The notes beneath the pieces were generated by a model. That model worked only from the letters and a program-made list of their open reading frames with translations, was not told where the DNA came from and did not search any database. Positions 46,092 through 57,880 of a stretch of 64,000 nt of DNA are shown in pieces (position 1 is the first letter of the stretch; each line of letters begins with the position of its first letter). The translations under genes and the position numbers were made by a program. The stretch comes from an uncultured Rhizobium sp. Its GTDB lineage: Bacteria; Pseudomonadota; Alphaproteobacteria; Rhizobiales; Rhizobiaceae. Location: contig CAMFIE010000001.1 of NCBI GenBank assembly GCA_945952315.1, positions 1 through 64,000 on the forward strand, given 5' to 3'.

Positions 46092-47312
46092 TTAAAGCCC
46101 CATTCCGAGTATCTTGCCCACAGTGAAGATATCCTTGTCGCCGCGGCCACAGAGATTCATCACGATGATCTGGTCCTTGCGCATCTTCGGCGCACGCTTG
46201 ATCACTTCCGCAAGCGCGTGCGACGGCTCGAGCGCCGGGATGATGCCCTCAACGCGCGTCAGCGTCTGGAATGCATCAAGCGCTTCATGATCCATGATCG
46301 GCACATATTCGGCGCGGCCGATCTGGTGCAGCCAGCTGTGTTCCGGTCCGATCCCTGGATAATCCAGACCGGCGGAAATCGAATGGCCTTCCTTGATCTG
46401 GCCATCGGCGGTCTGCAGCAGATAGGTGCGGTTGCCGTGGAGGACGCCCGGCGTGCCAGCCGTCAGCGAAGCGCAGTGTTCCTCGCCATCCAGTCCCTTG
46501 CCGCCTGCCTCGACACCGACGATATGAACGCCCGGATCGTCAAGGAAGGGATGGAAGAGACCGATCGCATTTGAACCGCCACCAACGGCTGCCACGACCA
46601 TATCGGGCAGGCGACCCTCGGCTGCAAGGATCTGTTCCTTGGTTTCCTTGCCGATCACCGACTGGAATTCGCGCACCAGTTCCGGATAGGGATGCGGACC
46701 GGCGGCCGTGCCGATGATGTAATAGGTGTCCTCCACATTGGTCACCCAATCGCGCAACGCCTCGTTCATCGCATCCTTGAGCGTGCCATGCCCCGAGGTG
46801 ACGGGGCGGACTTCTGCGCCGAGCAGCTTCATACGGAAGACATTCGGAGCCTGCCGCTCCACATCGGTCGCGCCCATATAGACAACGCAAGGAAAGCCGA
46901 ATCGGGCGGCAACGGTTGCCGAGGCAACGCCATGCTGACCGGCACCGGTTTCGGCGATGATGCGGGTCTTGCCCATGCGCTTGGCAAGCAGGATCTGACC
47001 AAGGCAATTGTTGATCTTGTGGCTGCCGGTATGATTGAGCTCGTCACGCTTGAAATAGATCTTCGCGCCGCCAAGATGCTCCGTCAGCCGTTCCGCGAAA
47101 TAGAGCGGGCTCGGGCGGCCGGTATAATGGGTATTCAGATGCTGAAGCTCGGCCTGAAAGGCCGGATCGGTCTTCGCCTTGTTCCATTCGCGCTCGAGAT
47201 CGAGGATCAGCGGCATCAGGGTTTCAGCCACGAAACGGCCGCCGAAAATGCCGAAACGGCCATTTTCATCGGGGCCTGCGCGGTAGGAATTGGGTTTCAC
47301 GGTTTCGTTCAC
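46092..47312 (-). CDS. trpB: Tryptophan synthase beta subunit
   Basis: This 406-residue PLP enzyme joins indole and serine. The PLP lysine is in [12 protein letters not shown], with [10 protein letters not shown] and the phosphate loop GGGSNAIG conserved. The GTG at 47312 is chosen because GGAGTGAAGG lies just before it and the known N terminus (VNETVKPNS) starts there; an ATG six codons upstream is possible. It starts four bases after trpF. Confidence 0.97.
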   Translation of the reverse strand: MNETVKPNSYRAGPDENGRFGIFGGRFVAETLMPLILDLEREWNKAKTDPAFQAELQHLNTHYTGRPSPLYFAERLTEHLGGAKIYFKRDELNHTGSHKINNCLGQILLAKRMGKTRIIAETGAGQHGVASATVAARFGFPCVVYMGATDVERQAPNVFRMKLLGAEVRPVTSGHGTLKDAMNEALRDWVTNVEDTYYIIGTAAGPHPYPELVREFQSVIGKETKEQILAAEGRLPDMVVAAVGGGSNAIGLFHPFLDDPGVHIVGVEAGGKGLDGEEHCASLTAGTPGVLHGNRTYLLQTADGQIKEGHSISAGLDYPGIGPEHSWLHQIGRAEYVPIMDHEALDAFQTLTRVEGIIPALEPSHALAEVIKRAPKMRKDQIIVMNLCGRGDKDIFTVGKILGMGL

Positions 47313-47316
47313 GCCT

Positions 47317-47997
47317 TCACTCCCTGGCATCCTGGCCGGCCTTCAAAGGCTGCGGCCTTGCATTCTTCACCGCGTCGAAAAACGCGTCGATCATATCGAG
47401 ATCCTTCACCCCGGGTGTACTTTCCACCCCCGAAGAAATGTCTATGCCGGGCGCGCCCGATATCGCCAGCGCCTCGGCAATATTGTCCTTGTTGAGCCCA
47501 CCGGAAAGCATGTAATTCACGCCCTCGTCAAGCTGTCGCATGAGCGTCCAGTCAAAGGAAACGCCATTGCCGCCCGGCAGATCCGATCCCTTTGGAGGCT
47601 TGGCATCGAACAGGAAGCGATCGACGATACCGATATAGGGATCGACCTTCAAAAGGTCATCCCCCTCGCGGATCGCAAGCGCCTTCATTACCGGAAGTCC
47701 GGTCATGGCCTTGATGGTCAGCACCCGCTCCGGGCTTTCCGAGCCATGCAGCTGCAGGATATCCGGTTTCAGAAGCGCAATGATTTCATCGAGTTCGTCA
47801 TTGTCGGCATCGACCGTGACCGCAACGACCTTGGCGCGGCCACGCACGGCATCAGCAAGCTTTCCGGCAATGTCCGGTTCGATGTTGCGCGGGCTCTTTT
47901 CAAAGAAAATAAAGCCGATATGGGTGGCGCCGCGCCGGACCGCGCGCTCCACGGCTTCTGCCGTCTTCAATCCGCATATCTTGATATCGGGTTTCAT
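47317..47997 (-). CDS. trpF: Phosphoribosylanthranilate isomerase
   Basis: This 226-residue TIM barrel converts phosphoribosylanthranilate to CdRP. The catalytic cysteine is in IKICGLKT and the catalytic aspartate region is VTVDADND followed by [20 protein letters not shown] and [12 protein letters not shown] bind phosphate. ATG 47997 begins the family sequence. It leads the trpFBA-accD-folC unit. trpE, trpD and trpC are not in the window, the usual split arrangement in rhizobia. Confidence 0.97.
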   Translation of the reverse strand: MKPDIKICGLKTAEAVERAVRRGATHIGFIFFEKSPRNIEPDIAGKLADAVRGRAKVVAVTVDADNDELDEIIALLKPDILQLHGSESPERVLTIKAMTGLPVMKALAIREGDDLLKVDPYIGIVDRFLFDAKPPKGSDLPGGNGVSFDWTLMRQLDEGVNYMLSGGLNKDNIAEALAISGAPGIDISSGVESTPGVKDLDMIDAFFDAVKNARPQPLKAGQDARE

Positions 47998-48051
47998 GGC
48001 CCGGACGTCGCATGAAATGAGCAAAGAGTCGAGAAAAAAGCGGCGTGAACT

Positions 48052-48819
48052 TCAGCCGAAATCCACCGCATGCAGGCTGCTGCCGTGTTTTTTTAGCCAT
48101 GCCCGCGCAGAGTCCATGCCCGGGCAGAGCGACTGGCAAAGCGCCCAGAAGCGCGGTCCGTGGTTCATCTCCTTCAGATGAGCGACTTCATGGGCGGCGA
48201 GATAGTCGATCACTTCCGGCGGGGCCATCGCAATCCGCCAGGAAAAATTGAGATTTCCGGCCGCCGAACAGGAACCCCAGCGGCTTCGCGTATCTTTCAG
48301 CGTCAGATCCTTGTGCGGCTTGCCAATTGTCGCTGTGTGGCGTTCGACAAGCTGCGCAAGCTCGCTTCTGGCGATCTTTTTGAGATGATCGGCAATACGC
48401 CGACCAAGATGTTCCTCTAAGCCGCTCACCTTGATCACCGGTTCGCCATCCACGATCAGGGTTTCGGTAAGCCCGCGCAGCTTGCCCGTGTGGACGATCC
48501 GGTGGACCACGCCACGGATCATCACCGATCCGCCCGGCATCAGCCGGTTGTCATCGGGATAATCGAACAGCCTGGTTTCGAGCCATCCGTGATGCCTTTT
48601 GAGAAAGGCGGCAAGATCCCGTTCGGGCAGATCATAAGGCACGGTCATCTTGAGGCCGCGCCCACCGGGTTCGATGCGCAGCGTGATGCGGGTCGCGCGC
48701 TCAGTGTGACGAACGGAAAGCGGCACCGGACGACCATGCACAGGCAGAACGCGGCTTTCCTTGCGGTCCGGTCTGGCCACCCTTCGGCGCGTGATCTTTT
48801 TCTTCAACTGGGAGAACAT
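48052..48819 (-). CDS. YgjP/SprT-type zinc metallopeptidase (DUF45)
   Basis: This 255-residue protein belongs to the M48-like YgjP/DUF45 family. The zinc motif is AAHEVAHLKEMNHGPRFW, with the third ligand in the following H-x-x-F/W, and the family marker SRWGSCS precedes it. There is no signal peptide or membrane helix, so it is cytoplasmic. The substrate is not established. It lies upstream of trpF on the same strand with a gap of 54 bases and may be cotranscribed with the trp genes. Confidence 0.85.
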   Translation of the reverse strand: MFSQLKKKITRRRVARPDRKESRVLPVHGRPVPLSVRHTERATRITLRIEPGGRGLKMTVPYDLPERDLAAFLKRHHGWLETRLFDYPDDNRLMPGGSVMIRGVVHRIVHTGKLRGLTETLIVDGEPVIKVSGLEEHLGRRIADHLKKIARSELAQLVERHTATIGKPHKDLTLKDTRSRWGSCSAAGNLNFSWRIAMAPPEVIDYLAAHEVAHLKEMNHGPRFWALCQSLCPGMDSARAWLKKHGSSLHAVDFG

Positions 48820-48893
48820 GCCTTTAATTTAGCCGATTCGGCTGGATCAGCCAGTGCCTATCGCTCGGTGTCTTCAAAGAGGGACGCTATACC

Positions 48894-48927
48894 GGAACAC
48901 GCCATACCGGTTCGGCTGGCGTGTTCC
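48894..48927. repeat. Strong inverted repeat after the DUF2852 gene
   Basis: GGAACACGCC and its exact complement enclose 14 bases that include a smaller CCG/CGG pair; the element ends 14 bases from the stop codon of the DUF2852 gene. There is no T run on either side, so it is not a standard terminator; it may be a processing or rho-linked hairpin. A 13-base palindrome AGCCGA-T-TCGGCT lies nearby at 48831-48843. Confidence 0.5.
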
Positions 48928-48940
48928 AAATCGTCATGGA

Positions 48941-49378
48941 TCAGGCTCCATTCGGCGAAAGATCAACCGGGCCGTTATTGCGGTCGTTGCGATCGCGCAT
49001 GAAACGGTCGAACTCCTCGCGGTCGCGTGCGCGGCGCAGCTCGTTCATGTGCCGGTCGAACTCGGCGCGCATTTCATCGAGCTTGCGACGTTCTGCTTCC
49101 AGCCGGTCCAGCTCGCCGCGACGCCAGTCGTCAAAGGCGGTGTTGCCGGTGGAATGCATGCGGCCGTGACCGCAGCGGCCTCTGCCCCGGCCCCACTGGG
49201 CAAAGGGCATTTCATCCATGCGCAGATTGGCTTCCTGCTTGAATGCGCGCAGCCGCTCGCCAAAAAGGATATAGGCGAGCATAGCCAATCCAAGCGGCCA
49301 GAAGACCACAAAACCCAGCACCATCAGCGCGATGGTGGCTGGCGCCCAGTCAGGACGGATATAGGCAGACTGGTTCAT
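48941..49378 (-). CDS. DUF2852 family membrane protein
   Basis: This 145-residue protein has one or two hydrophobic segments at about residues 16-40 and a charged, arginine- and glutamate-rich helical tail from about 85 onward that is probably a coiled coil. This is the DUF2852 layout, a family mostly confined to alphaproteobacteria with no known function. GAGG precedes the ATG. It stands between the metallopeptidase gene and the PHB depolymerase gene, with gaps of 120-150 bases on both sides. Confidence 0.75.
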   Translation of the reverse strand: MNQSAYIRPDWAPATIALMVLGFVVFWPLGLAMLAYILFGERLRAFKQEANLRMDEMPFAQWGRGRGRCGHGRMHSTGNTAFDDWRRGELDRLEAERRKLDEMRAEFDRHMNELRRARDREEFDRFMRDRNDRNNGPVDLSPNGA

Positions 49379-49524
49379 GTGCTTAAAACCTCGTTTCCCG
49401 GCCGGCGGAATGCCAACCGATGAGAACGATGTGGTTAAGCATCAGCGGCGCTTCAAGAACATTGATGCCGCAAATCGGACAAGCAATTGATTTCACCGGC
49501 ATAAACCGGCATCAATTGCAACCT

Positions 49525-50808
49525 TCAAGCGCTCTTTCCGCCTTTGATCACCCGTCCGACCGGCTGTTGCTTGCTGCCGGTCTTGCCATGTTCGGCCATG
49601 AAGGCAACGATGCGCGGGGCGATTTCCTTGCGGAAGCGCGATCCGTTGAACACGCCATAGTGGCCGACATCAGGCTGGAGATAGTGCTGGCGCATTGAAT
49701 CGGGGATCGATGAACAGATGGTCTGTGCAGCCCGCGTCTGGCCGGGCCCGGAAATATCATCGTTTTCGCCTTCAACGGTCAGAAGCGCCACGCGCTTGAT
49801 CGCGGACGGATCAACCGGCGTTGAGCGATGCATCATTTCGCCCTTGGGCAGCGCATGGCGGATGAAGACCGTATCGACGGTCTGCAGGTAAAATTCCGCT
49901 GTCAGATCCATGACCGCCAGATATTCATCGTAGAAATCCCGGTGCTTTTCCGCCGAATCCCCATCATTCTTGATGAGGTTCATGTAGAAATCCTTGTGGG
50001 CCGCCAGATGCCGGTCGAGATTCATCGACATGAAGCCGGAGAGCTGCAGAAAGCCCGGATAGACCGGCCGCATGAAGCCCGGCATAGGCCAGGGCACATT
50101 CATGATCACCTTTTCACGGAACCAGTCGAGCGGCTTGTCCTGAGCGAGCTGGTTTACCGCGGTCGGATTGATCCGCGTATCGATTGGCCCACCCATCAGC
50201 GTCATGGTGGACGGCACGAAGGGATCCTGATTGGTTTCCATGACCGAAACGGCGGCGAGCACCGGCACTGACGGCTGGCAGACTGCCACCACATGCGTAT
50301 CGGTTCCGAGGAAATGCAGCATCTCGATAATGTAATCGATGTAGTCGTCGAGATCGAAGGAACCGTCGGAGAGCGGCACCATGCGTGCATCGATCCAGTC
50401 GGTGATGTAGATTTCCGCATGCGGAAGCAGCGCCTCCACCGTGCCGCGAAGCAGCGTGGCATAGTGGCCTGACATCGGCGCCACGATCAAAAGCTTCGGA
50501 TCCTGCCGATGGTTCGGCGGAAGAACGCGTTCGAAGTGTAGGAGATTGCAAAAGGGCTTTTTCCACACGACGCGCTCGTGAACCGGCATGTCTCGCCCGC
50601 CGATCCGAGTGGTCGGCAAATCAAATTCCGGTTTGCCGTAGCGTCGCGTCACGCGCTCGAACACTTCAAGTCCAGCGGATACCGAGCGGCCGTAAAGCGT
50701 ATGGGAAAGCGGGTTCAACGGGTTGCGCAGCGATAGCTTCATCATCTCGGCTGCCGCGCGCACGGGGGTGAGTGCGGCATGGTTCATTTCATAGAACTGG
50801 TAGAACAT
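49525..50808 (-). CDS. phaZ: Intracellular poly(3-hydroxybutyrate) depolymerase
   Basis: This 427-residue protein matches the intracellular PhaZ type that degrades native amorphous PHB granules. The lipase-like nucleophile is Cys177 in AVCQPSVPVLAA, as in the Cys-type PhaZ of Ralstonia and rhizobia, with PMSGH at 111-115 and a histidine in DVGHYGVFNG. There is no signal peptide. ATG 50808 with AAAGGGC upstream is chosen; the frame runs 42 codons further without family match. A TGC-N3-GCA palindrome lies 111 bases upstream and may bind PhaR. Confidence 0.92.
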   Translation of the reverse strand: MFYQFYEMNHAALTPVRAAAEMMKLSLRNPLNPLSHTLYGRSVSAGLEVFERVTRRYGKPEFDLPTTRIGGRDMPVHERVVWKKPFCNLLHFERVLPPNHRQDPKLLIVAPMSGHYATLLRGTVEALLPHAEIYITDWIDARMVPLSDGSFDLDDYIDYIIEMLHFLGTDTHVVAVCQPSVPVLAAVSVMETNQDPFVPSTMTLMGGPIDTRINPTAVNQLAQDKPLDWFREKVIMNVPWPMPGFMRPVYPGFLQLSGFMSMNLDRHLAAHKDFYMNLIKNDGDSAEKHRDFYDEYLAVMDLTAEFYLQTVDTVFIRHALPKGEMMHRSTPVDPSAIKRVALLTVEGENDDISGPGQTRAAQTICSSIPDSMRQHYLQPDVGHYGVFNGSRFRKEIAPRIVAFMAEHGKTGSKQQPVGRVIKGGKSA

Positions 50809-51224
50809 CGAAGCTTGCCCTTTCTGCGGCCACTGGCGATGCCTTGCATTTCCGATCGGCAAGAGCGGCACCCGACCCTCCGGAAAAGCCGGAGCGGGCA
50901 TGGAGACTAGCAGTTTTTTGTTGCAGGGCAACATACGGATTTGCCGTTACATCGGCCCTGCAGCATGCGGCCACTGCCACTCCAGTGTCTTGACCAACTG
51001 AAAACCGAAGACCGGTTCCCGCCAGAATTGCGGCTGCCTTACCCCGGAACAACCCTTTCAGGGTTCGCCGGTTCCGGCATCCTGATCAAAAGCTAGCACG
51101 GCAGGAGTTAAGGGCCCGTTCGAAAACGTGCTTATCATATTCGTTAATCAGAACGATTGCCGCGGCCGACACTTGCGTAAAATCAATTACATAGCATTGG
51201 CAGCCACGGCGAAAGCTGAAGGGA
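50809..51224. other. Gene-free region between phaZ and the FAH-family gene
   Basis: These 416 bases have no supported gene. They contain the PhaR-like palindrome at 50919-50933, which probably belongs to the phaZ promoter region. The part from 51100 is AT-richer (GTTAATCAG, GTAAAATCAATTAC), just after the FAH-family stop codon. No tRNA or terminator with a T run could be found. Confidence 0.6.
50919..50933. promoter_or_regulatory. PhaR-like operator upstream of phaZ
   Basis: TGTTGC-AGG-GCAACA is a perfect inverted repeat with six-base arms and a three-base spacer. PhaR of Paracoccus binds TGC-N3-GCA type palindromes in front of PHB genes and senses PHB. The core spacing here is the same and the adjoining gene is a PHB depolymerase. 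Binding is inferred. Confidence 0.45.
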
Positions 51225-52067
51225 TCAGGCGTCTGCAACAAAAACCTGGCGTTGAGTGCCAAGGCCTTCGATCCCAAGTTCGACCACATCACCCGCCTTG
51301 AGATAGCGCGGCGGCTTCATGCCCATTCCAACACCGGGAGGCGTACCGGTAGAGATGACATCGCCCGGATGCAGCGACATGAACTGGCTGAGATAAGACA
51401 CGAGGAACGCCACATTATAGACCATAGTCTGAGACGATCCATTCTGCATTTTCTCGCCGTTGACAGTCAGCCACATGGAAAGAGCCTGCGGGTCGGGAAC
51501 TTCATCGCGCGTCACAAGCCAGGGACCGATCGGACCAAATGTGTCGCAGGACTTGCCTTTGGTCCACTGCCCTGACCGTTCCGTCTGAAACGCCCGCTCC
51601 GATACGTCATGGGAAACGCAATAGCCGGCCACATAATCGAGAGCATCCGCTTCGCTCACATATTTTGCGGTCTTGCCGATGACCACACCGAGTTCCACTT
51701 CCCAATCGGTCTTCTGGGAGCCGCGGGGGATGAGGACGGTGTCATTGGGACCGCAAATCGCCGACGTCGCCTTCATGAAGATTACCGGCTCCGGTGGCAC
51801 TGCCATGCCGGATTCGGCCGCGTGATCGGAATAATTCAGACCGATGCAGATGAACTTGCCGGTTCCGGCAACGCAGGGACCGATCCGGTCGACAGAAAGA
51901 GCTGGCAGGCTATTCGGATCAAGAGCCGCAATTGCCGCAAGCCCTTCAGGCGAAAGATGTTTGCCGCCGATATCGCTGACATGGGCGGACAGATCCCGCA
52001 CCATACCATCCGCGTCCATCAGTGCCGGCTTTTCAGCGCCGGGCATGCCTACCCGCATCAATTTCAT
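51225..52067 (-). CDS. Fumarylacetoacetate hydrolase family protein
   Basis: This 280-residue protein has the FAH fold. CIGLNYSDHAAESG is the conserved entry, the metal-binding acidic residues lie in WEVELGVVIG and in the following YVAGYCVSHDVSERAFQ, and STGTPPGVGMGMKPP is the C-terminal signature. The closest relatives as I recall are annotated as ureidoglycolate lyase or 2,4-diketo-3-deoxy-fuconate hydrolase, so sugar-acid or aromatic catabolism is likely but the substrate cannot be read. GGGAGG precedes the ATG. It follows the decarboxylase gene by 89 bases on the same strand. Confidence 0.88.
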   Translation of the reverse strand: MKLMRVGMPGAEKPALMDADGMVRDLSAHVSDIGGKHLSPEGLAAIAALDPNSLPALSVDRIGPCVAGTGKFICIGLNYSDHAAESGMAVPPEPVIFMKATSAICGPNDTVLIPRGSQKTDWEVELGVVIGKTAKYVSEADALDYVAGYCVSHDVSERAFQTERSGQWTKGKSCDTFGPIGPWLVTRDEVPDPQALSMWLTVNGEKMQNGSSQTMVYNVAFLVSYLSQFMSLHPGDVISTGTPPGVGMGMKPPRYLKAGDVVELGIEGLGTQRQVFVADA

Positions 52068-52156
52068 GGATCAGAGCCTCCCTCTATCGTGGTTTGAAAT
52101 CATATATGAACGAATTATTTACCCGTGTCATCCCTGCAGACAACAAAATCCGGAAA

Positions 52157-53563
52157 TCATGGCTCGAGCATCTCCTGAAGCACCTGCCAGGCCATATCCG
52201 CATCCTCCTCCTGCATGTCAAAGGCACCCGCCTGGAAGCGGATTGCCAGCGCACCATCCACCCTCGTCTGGGTGAGATAGATCCGGCCATCATTGTTGAT
52301 CCGGTCAAGATAGGACTGTACGAAAAGCTCGGCTTCCTTGCCCGCGGGGACGACAGGCCTGAAACTGAAGAGTGAAAGGAAGGGCGCGGTGATCACTTCA
52401 AAGCGTGCATCGGCCTCGATGCGCCTATGGAGCGTTTCGGCCCAGCGCACATGGTTGCGGATCATGGTTCGCAAACCTTCAAGCCCATGGTGGCGCAGCA
52501 GGAACCAGAGTTTGAGCGCCCGGAAGCGACGACCGAGCGGCACCGACCATTCCGAATAGTTGATGAACCCGTTCTTGCCGGAGGTCTTCAGATATTCCGG
52601 CTGGATGGCGAGCGTTTTTACCAGATCGTCCGGGCTCTTGATGAACTGGATAGAACAATCGAACTGCGCACCCAGCCATTTATGAGGGTTGAACACGATG
52701 GAATCCGCCTGTTCCACACCTGCCCAGAAGGAACGGTATTCCGGACAAATCATCGCCGAGCCTGCCCAGGCGGCATCGACATGCAGGTAAAGTCCATGGA
52801 CTTTCGCGACAGCTGAAACTGCCTCCAGATCATCATGGGCGCCCGTGCTTGTGCCGCCGGTGCAGGCGATCACGCCCGCCGGTCGATAGCCGGCAGCGAT
52901 ATCCGCCCGGATCGCGCGATCAAGCGCTTCCACATCCATGCTGCGCCCGGGTCCCATTACCGGTATCCGCACAAGATTATCGGAACCGATCCCGGCCACC
53001 CAGATTGCACGGTCAATCGAGGTATGCACCTGGCCGGTCGTATAGATGCGCAAGCGCGGCTGACCGGAAAGACCCTGCTGGTTGCCCTGCCAGGCGAGCG
53101 CCTTTTCGCGCATCACCAAAACAGCATTCAGCGTACCGGACGAGGCAGAATCCTGAATCGAGCCGGTAAAACCGGCAGGAAGACCAAGCGCATCGCGAAG
53201 CCAGCCCACCATCGCTGTCTCGAGTTCGGTTGCGGCGGGCGAGGTCTGCCAGAGCATGCATTGCGCGGCCATGGCCGTCACAAGGTATTCGGCCACAATG
53301 GAGGCGGGCGCCGCGTTGGCCGGAAAATAGGCGAAGAAACGCGGATGTTGCCAATGAGTCATGCCGGGCAGGATAATGTCTTCGAAATCGGCAAAGATGG
53401 ATTCCATCGGCTCGCCTTTTTCGGGAACGGTCGGGGAAATACGGGCTGCAATTTCTCCCGGCTGGCAACTCGGACGGACCGGCAGGCTCCTCAACCGCTC
53501 CCGGTAGTCTGCGCCCCAGCGTGCGGCTTTTTCGGACCAGTCCAGAAATTCCTGATGATTCAT
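52157..53563 (-). CDS. Group II PLP-dependent amino-acid decarboxylase (aromatic-type)
   Basis: This 468-residue enzyme is of the DOPA/tryptophan decarboxylase type. The PLP lysine is Lys295 in FNPHKWLGAQ, the cofactor-stacking and aspartate motif is VDAAWAGSA, and SSGTLNAVLVMREKAL plus CTGGTSTGAHDDLE are conserved. Family members make tryptamine, tyramine or phenylethylamine. The sequence alone does not fix the substrate; some relatives are annotated only as aminotransferase class V or pyridoxal-dependent decarboxylase. ATG 53563 with GGGAG eight bases upstream is chosen over an ATG five codons earlier. Confidence 0.87.
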   Translation of the reverse strand: MNHQEFLDWSEKAARWGADYRERLRSLPVRPSCQPGEIAARISPTVPEKGEPMESIFADFEDIILPGMTHWQHPRFFAYFPANAAPASIVAEYLVTAMAAQCMLWQTSPAATELETAMVGWLRDALGLPAGFTGSIQDSASSGTLNAVLVMREKALAWQGNQQGLSGQPRLRIYTTGQVHTSIDRAIWVAGIGSDNLVRIPVMGPGRSMDVEALDRAIRADIAAGYRPAGVIACTGGTSTGAHDDLEAVSAVAKVHGLYLHVDAAWAGSAMICPEYRSFWAGVEQADSIVFNPHKWLGAQFDCSIQFIKSPDDLVKTLAIQPEYLKTSGKNGFINYSEWSVPLGRRFRALKLWFLLRHHGLEGLRTMIRNHVRWAETLHRRIEADARFEVITAPFLSLFSFRPVVPAGKEAELFVQSYLDRINNDGRIYLTQTRVDGALAIRFQAGAFDMQEEDADMAWQVLQEMLEP

Positions 53564-53766
53564 GCGCTTTACTCCCATTCGGCAGCGAAGCTAGCGAAGC
53601 TTGCAGACGAAGCCAAGCGCAGCGCCTACCGATTCCGGCACCGGCTAGGGTTTCGGATGAACGCTGCGTTCTTAAAATCGGAGCACCGCGCGATTGTTAT
53701 TTGGCCCATACTTACCTATCTGCGCGAAAGCCAAACGCACAATGTCCAGAGATACAGGGATTAAAC

Positions 53767-54363
53767 ATGACAAGCAGCACCGGCCGTGAAGCCGCCCATC
53801 CGATCAATCCGATTTTTCTGAACCGCTGGTCACCACGTGCCTTCAGCGGCGAAGCCGTGTCGGAACAGGACCTGATGACCATACTGGAAGCGGCGCGCTG
53901 GGCACCGTCTGCTGTCAATTTCCAACCATGGCGCTTCATTTACGGGATCAAGGGCAGTGCCGAATTTGATCGCCTTCTCTCGCTTCTTGCACCCGGGAAC
54001 CAGCGCTGGGCGGAAAAAGCCGGAGCACTGCTGATGATCGTTTCCGAAACGCTCACAGGCAAGCCGGGGGATGAGGAGCGCAAGCCGATCCGCACCCATT
54101 CTTTCGATGCCGGTGCGGCATGGATGGCCCTTGCCCTTCAGGCAGAAATGCTTGGCTACCGCGTTCATGCCATGGGTGGTATCGATTATGCCGCCATTCC
54201 CGATGCGCTTGGCCTGCCTGACGGTGTGCATATCGAGGCAGCGGTTGCCCTCGGCCGCATGGGCCGTGCGGATGATCTTGCAGACGATCTCAAGGCACGC
54301 GAAAAGCCCAGCCCGCGCCAGCCGCTTTCCGCAATCGCATTCAAGGGCAAATATGGCGGTTGA
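53767..54363 (+). CDS. Nitroreductase family flavoprotein
   Basis: This 198-residue protein has the nitroreductase fold: the FMN phosphate motif NRWSPRAFSGEAV, AARWAPSAVNFQPWRF, and the C-terminal VALGRMG. Substrates may be nitroaromatics, quinones or other small electron acceptors. ATG 53767 begins the family sequence; the open frame to 53521 runs over the decarboxylase start and is rejected. It is divergent from the decarboxylase gene across about 200 bases and converges on gyrB. Confidence 0.9.
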   Translation: MTSSTGREAAHPINPIFLNRWSPRAFSGEAVSEQDLMTILEAARWAPSAVNFQPWRFIYGIKGSAEFDRLLSLLAPGNQRWAEKAGALLMIVSETLTGKPGDEERKPIRTHSFDAGAAWMALALQAEMLGYRVHAMGGIDYAAIPDALGLPDGVHIEAAVALGRMGRADDLADDLKAREKPSPRQPLSAIAFKGKYGG

Positions 54364-54387
54364 AGCGGCTCTGGCAGGCGAACCCGG

Positions 54388-56862
<2,475 letters not shown>

Positions 56863-56959
56863 TCAGCGCTGACAGTCCTTTTCCGAATATAGGGTTATTG
56901 GCCCGGCTCCGAAACCTTAAGCCGTCGATTGCGGCAGAAAACCGGGGTAAAAATGCCGT

Positions 56960-57325
56960 TTATCCCTGTTTTTCCACTTCGTCCATCAAGGCATCGAGTC
57001 GCGCCAGCGCGTCCAGGTCAAGGTCGCGGATCGAGCGGGCGAGACGGTTGGCAAAAGCGGTATAGGCGGGCGCGAGCCCAGACGTGTCGAGCACGACTTT
57101 CGGGTCGGAAGCCCGCGCCAGCGAAAACAGCGCCTCCGCTTCATCCCAGATCACGTTGAAGTAGCCCGCAACCCTCTGGAGGAAATCGAAGCTTGGTATA
57201 CCCTTGTGACCATGTTCGAGCGCGGAAAGATAGGCGGGCGAAACCCCGATCGCTTTCGCCATTTCCTTTTGCGAAACGCCCTTTCGGCGTCTCAGCCTGC
57301 GCATCGCTTCTCCGAAGGGCGTCAT
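56960..57325 (-). CDS. XRE-family helix-turn-helix transcriptional regulator
   Basis: This 121-residue protein has an N-terminal HTH_3 domain with SQKEMAKAIGVSPAYLSALE at about residues 18-37 and a short C-terminal helical domain. It overlaps the smr gene by four bases (ATGA) and so is the last gene of the tim44-mltA-smr-xre unit. Its targets are unknown; the conserved place next to gyrB in Rhizobiales suggests a housekeeping role. Confidence 0.88.
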   Translation of the reverse strand: MTPFGEAMRRLRRRKGVSQKEMAKAIGVSPAYLSALEHGHKGIPSFDFLQRVAGYFNVIWDEAEALFSLARASDPKVVLDTSGLAPAYTAFANRLARSIRDLDLDALARLDALMDEVEKQG

Positions 57326-57879
57326 GGCTTTTCGCCCTTTTGGCGGGAAAGCCGGACATAAAGGGCACCATCCCCGCCATGGTGCTGCGCTGCCGGTTCA
57401 TGCGAGGAGATCAGATAGCGGAATTCCGGTTTTGAAAACCACAAGGGCACGGCACGCCGCAACGCCCCCTCGCTGCCCATCGAGCTGCCCTTTCCGGTGA
57501 TCACCAGCACATGCCGCAGGCCGCGTTCATGGGCATGGACAAGGAAATCCAGCAGAAGCGCATGTGCTTCGCTCTGGAAAAGCCCGTGAAGGTCAATTCT
57601 GGCCTCAAGTGCCAGACGGCCCCGCGACAGCTTTCGTTTCACCGGCTTTTCGAACGGATGGTGACGGCCGCTTGGTTCTTTCACGGCGCGGGCTTCGCCA
57701 GCGGTGGCAAAGGCGGCGGTCGAAACCGGCCTCGCCTCGGCCGCTGCTCCCGCTTCCTCGGGCTCTATATCTTCGAAGGCCATCAGATCTTCCATGCGGC
57801 CGGGCATGGGGCGGGTGGTGCGGGCAACCTTGCCCCAAAGCACCCGCTCTTCCGCCTTCAATTCCCGATCGCGCCCCAT
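57322..57879 (-). CDS. Smr domain protein
   Basis: This 185-residue protein has a C-terminal Smr nuclease-like domain: RIDLHGLFQSEAHALL at about residues 95-110 and ITGKGSSMGSEGALRRAVP. The N-terminal 80 residues are charged and low in order. Smr domains nick or bind nucleic acid, and bacterial versions act on DNA junctions or on mRNA of collided ribosomes; the role here is not known. ATG 57879 is chosen, one base after the mltA stop codon; the longer frame lies inside mltA. Confidence 0.88.
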   Translation of the reverse strand: MGRDRELKAEERVLWGKVARTTRPMPGRMEDLMAFEDIEPEEAGAAAEARPVSTAAFATAGEARAVKEPSGRHHPFEKPVKRKLSRGRLALEARIDLHGLFQSEAHALLLDFLVHAHERGLRHVLVITGKGSSMGSEGALRRAVPLWFSKPEFRYLISSHEPAAQHHGGDGALYVRLSRQKGEKP

Positions 57880-57880
57880 G

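Noticed and set aside
53564-53766. tRNA or small RNA in the gap between the decarboxylase and nitroreductase genes
   Set aside because: Short GAAGC repeats are present, but no cloverleaf, T-loop or terminator pattern was found.
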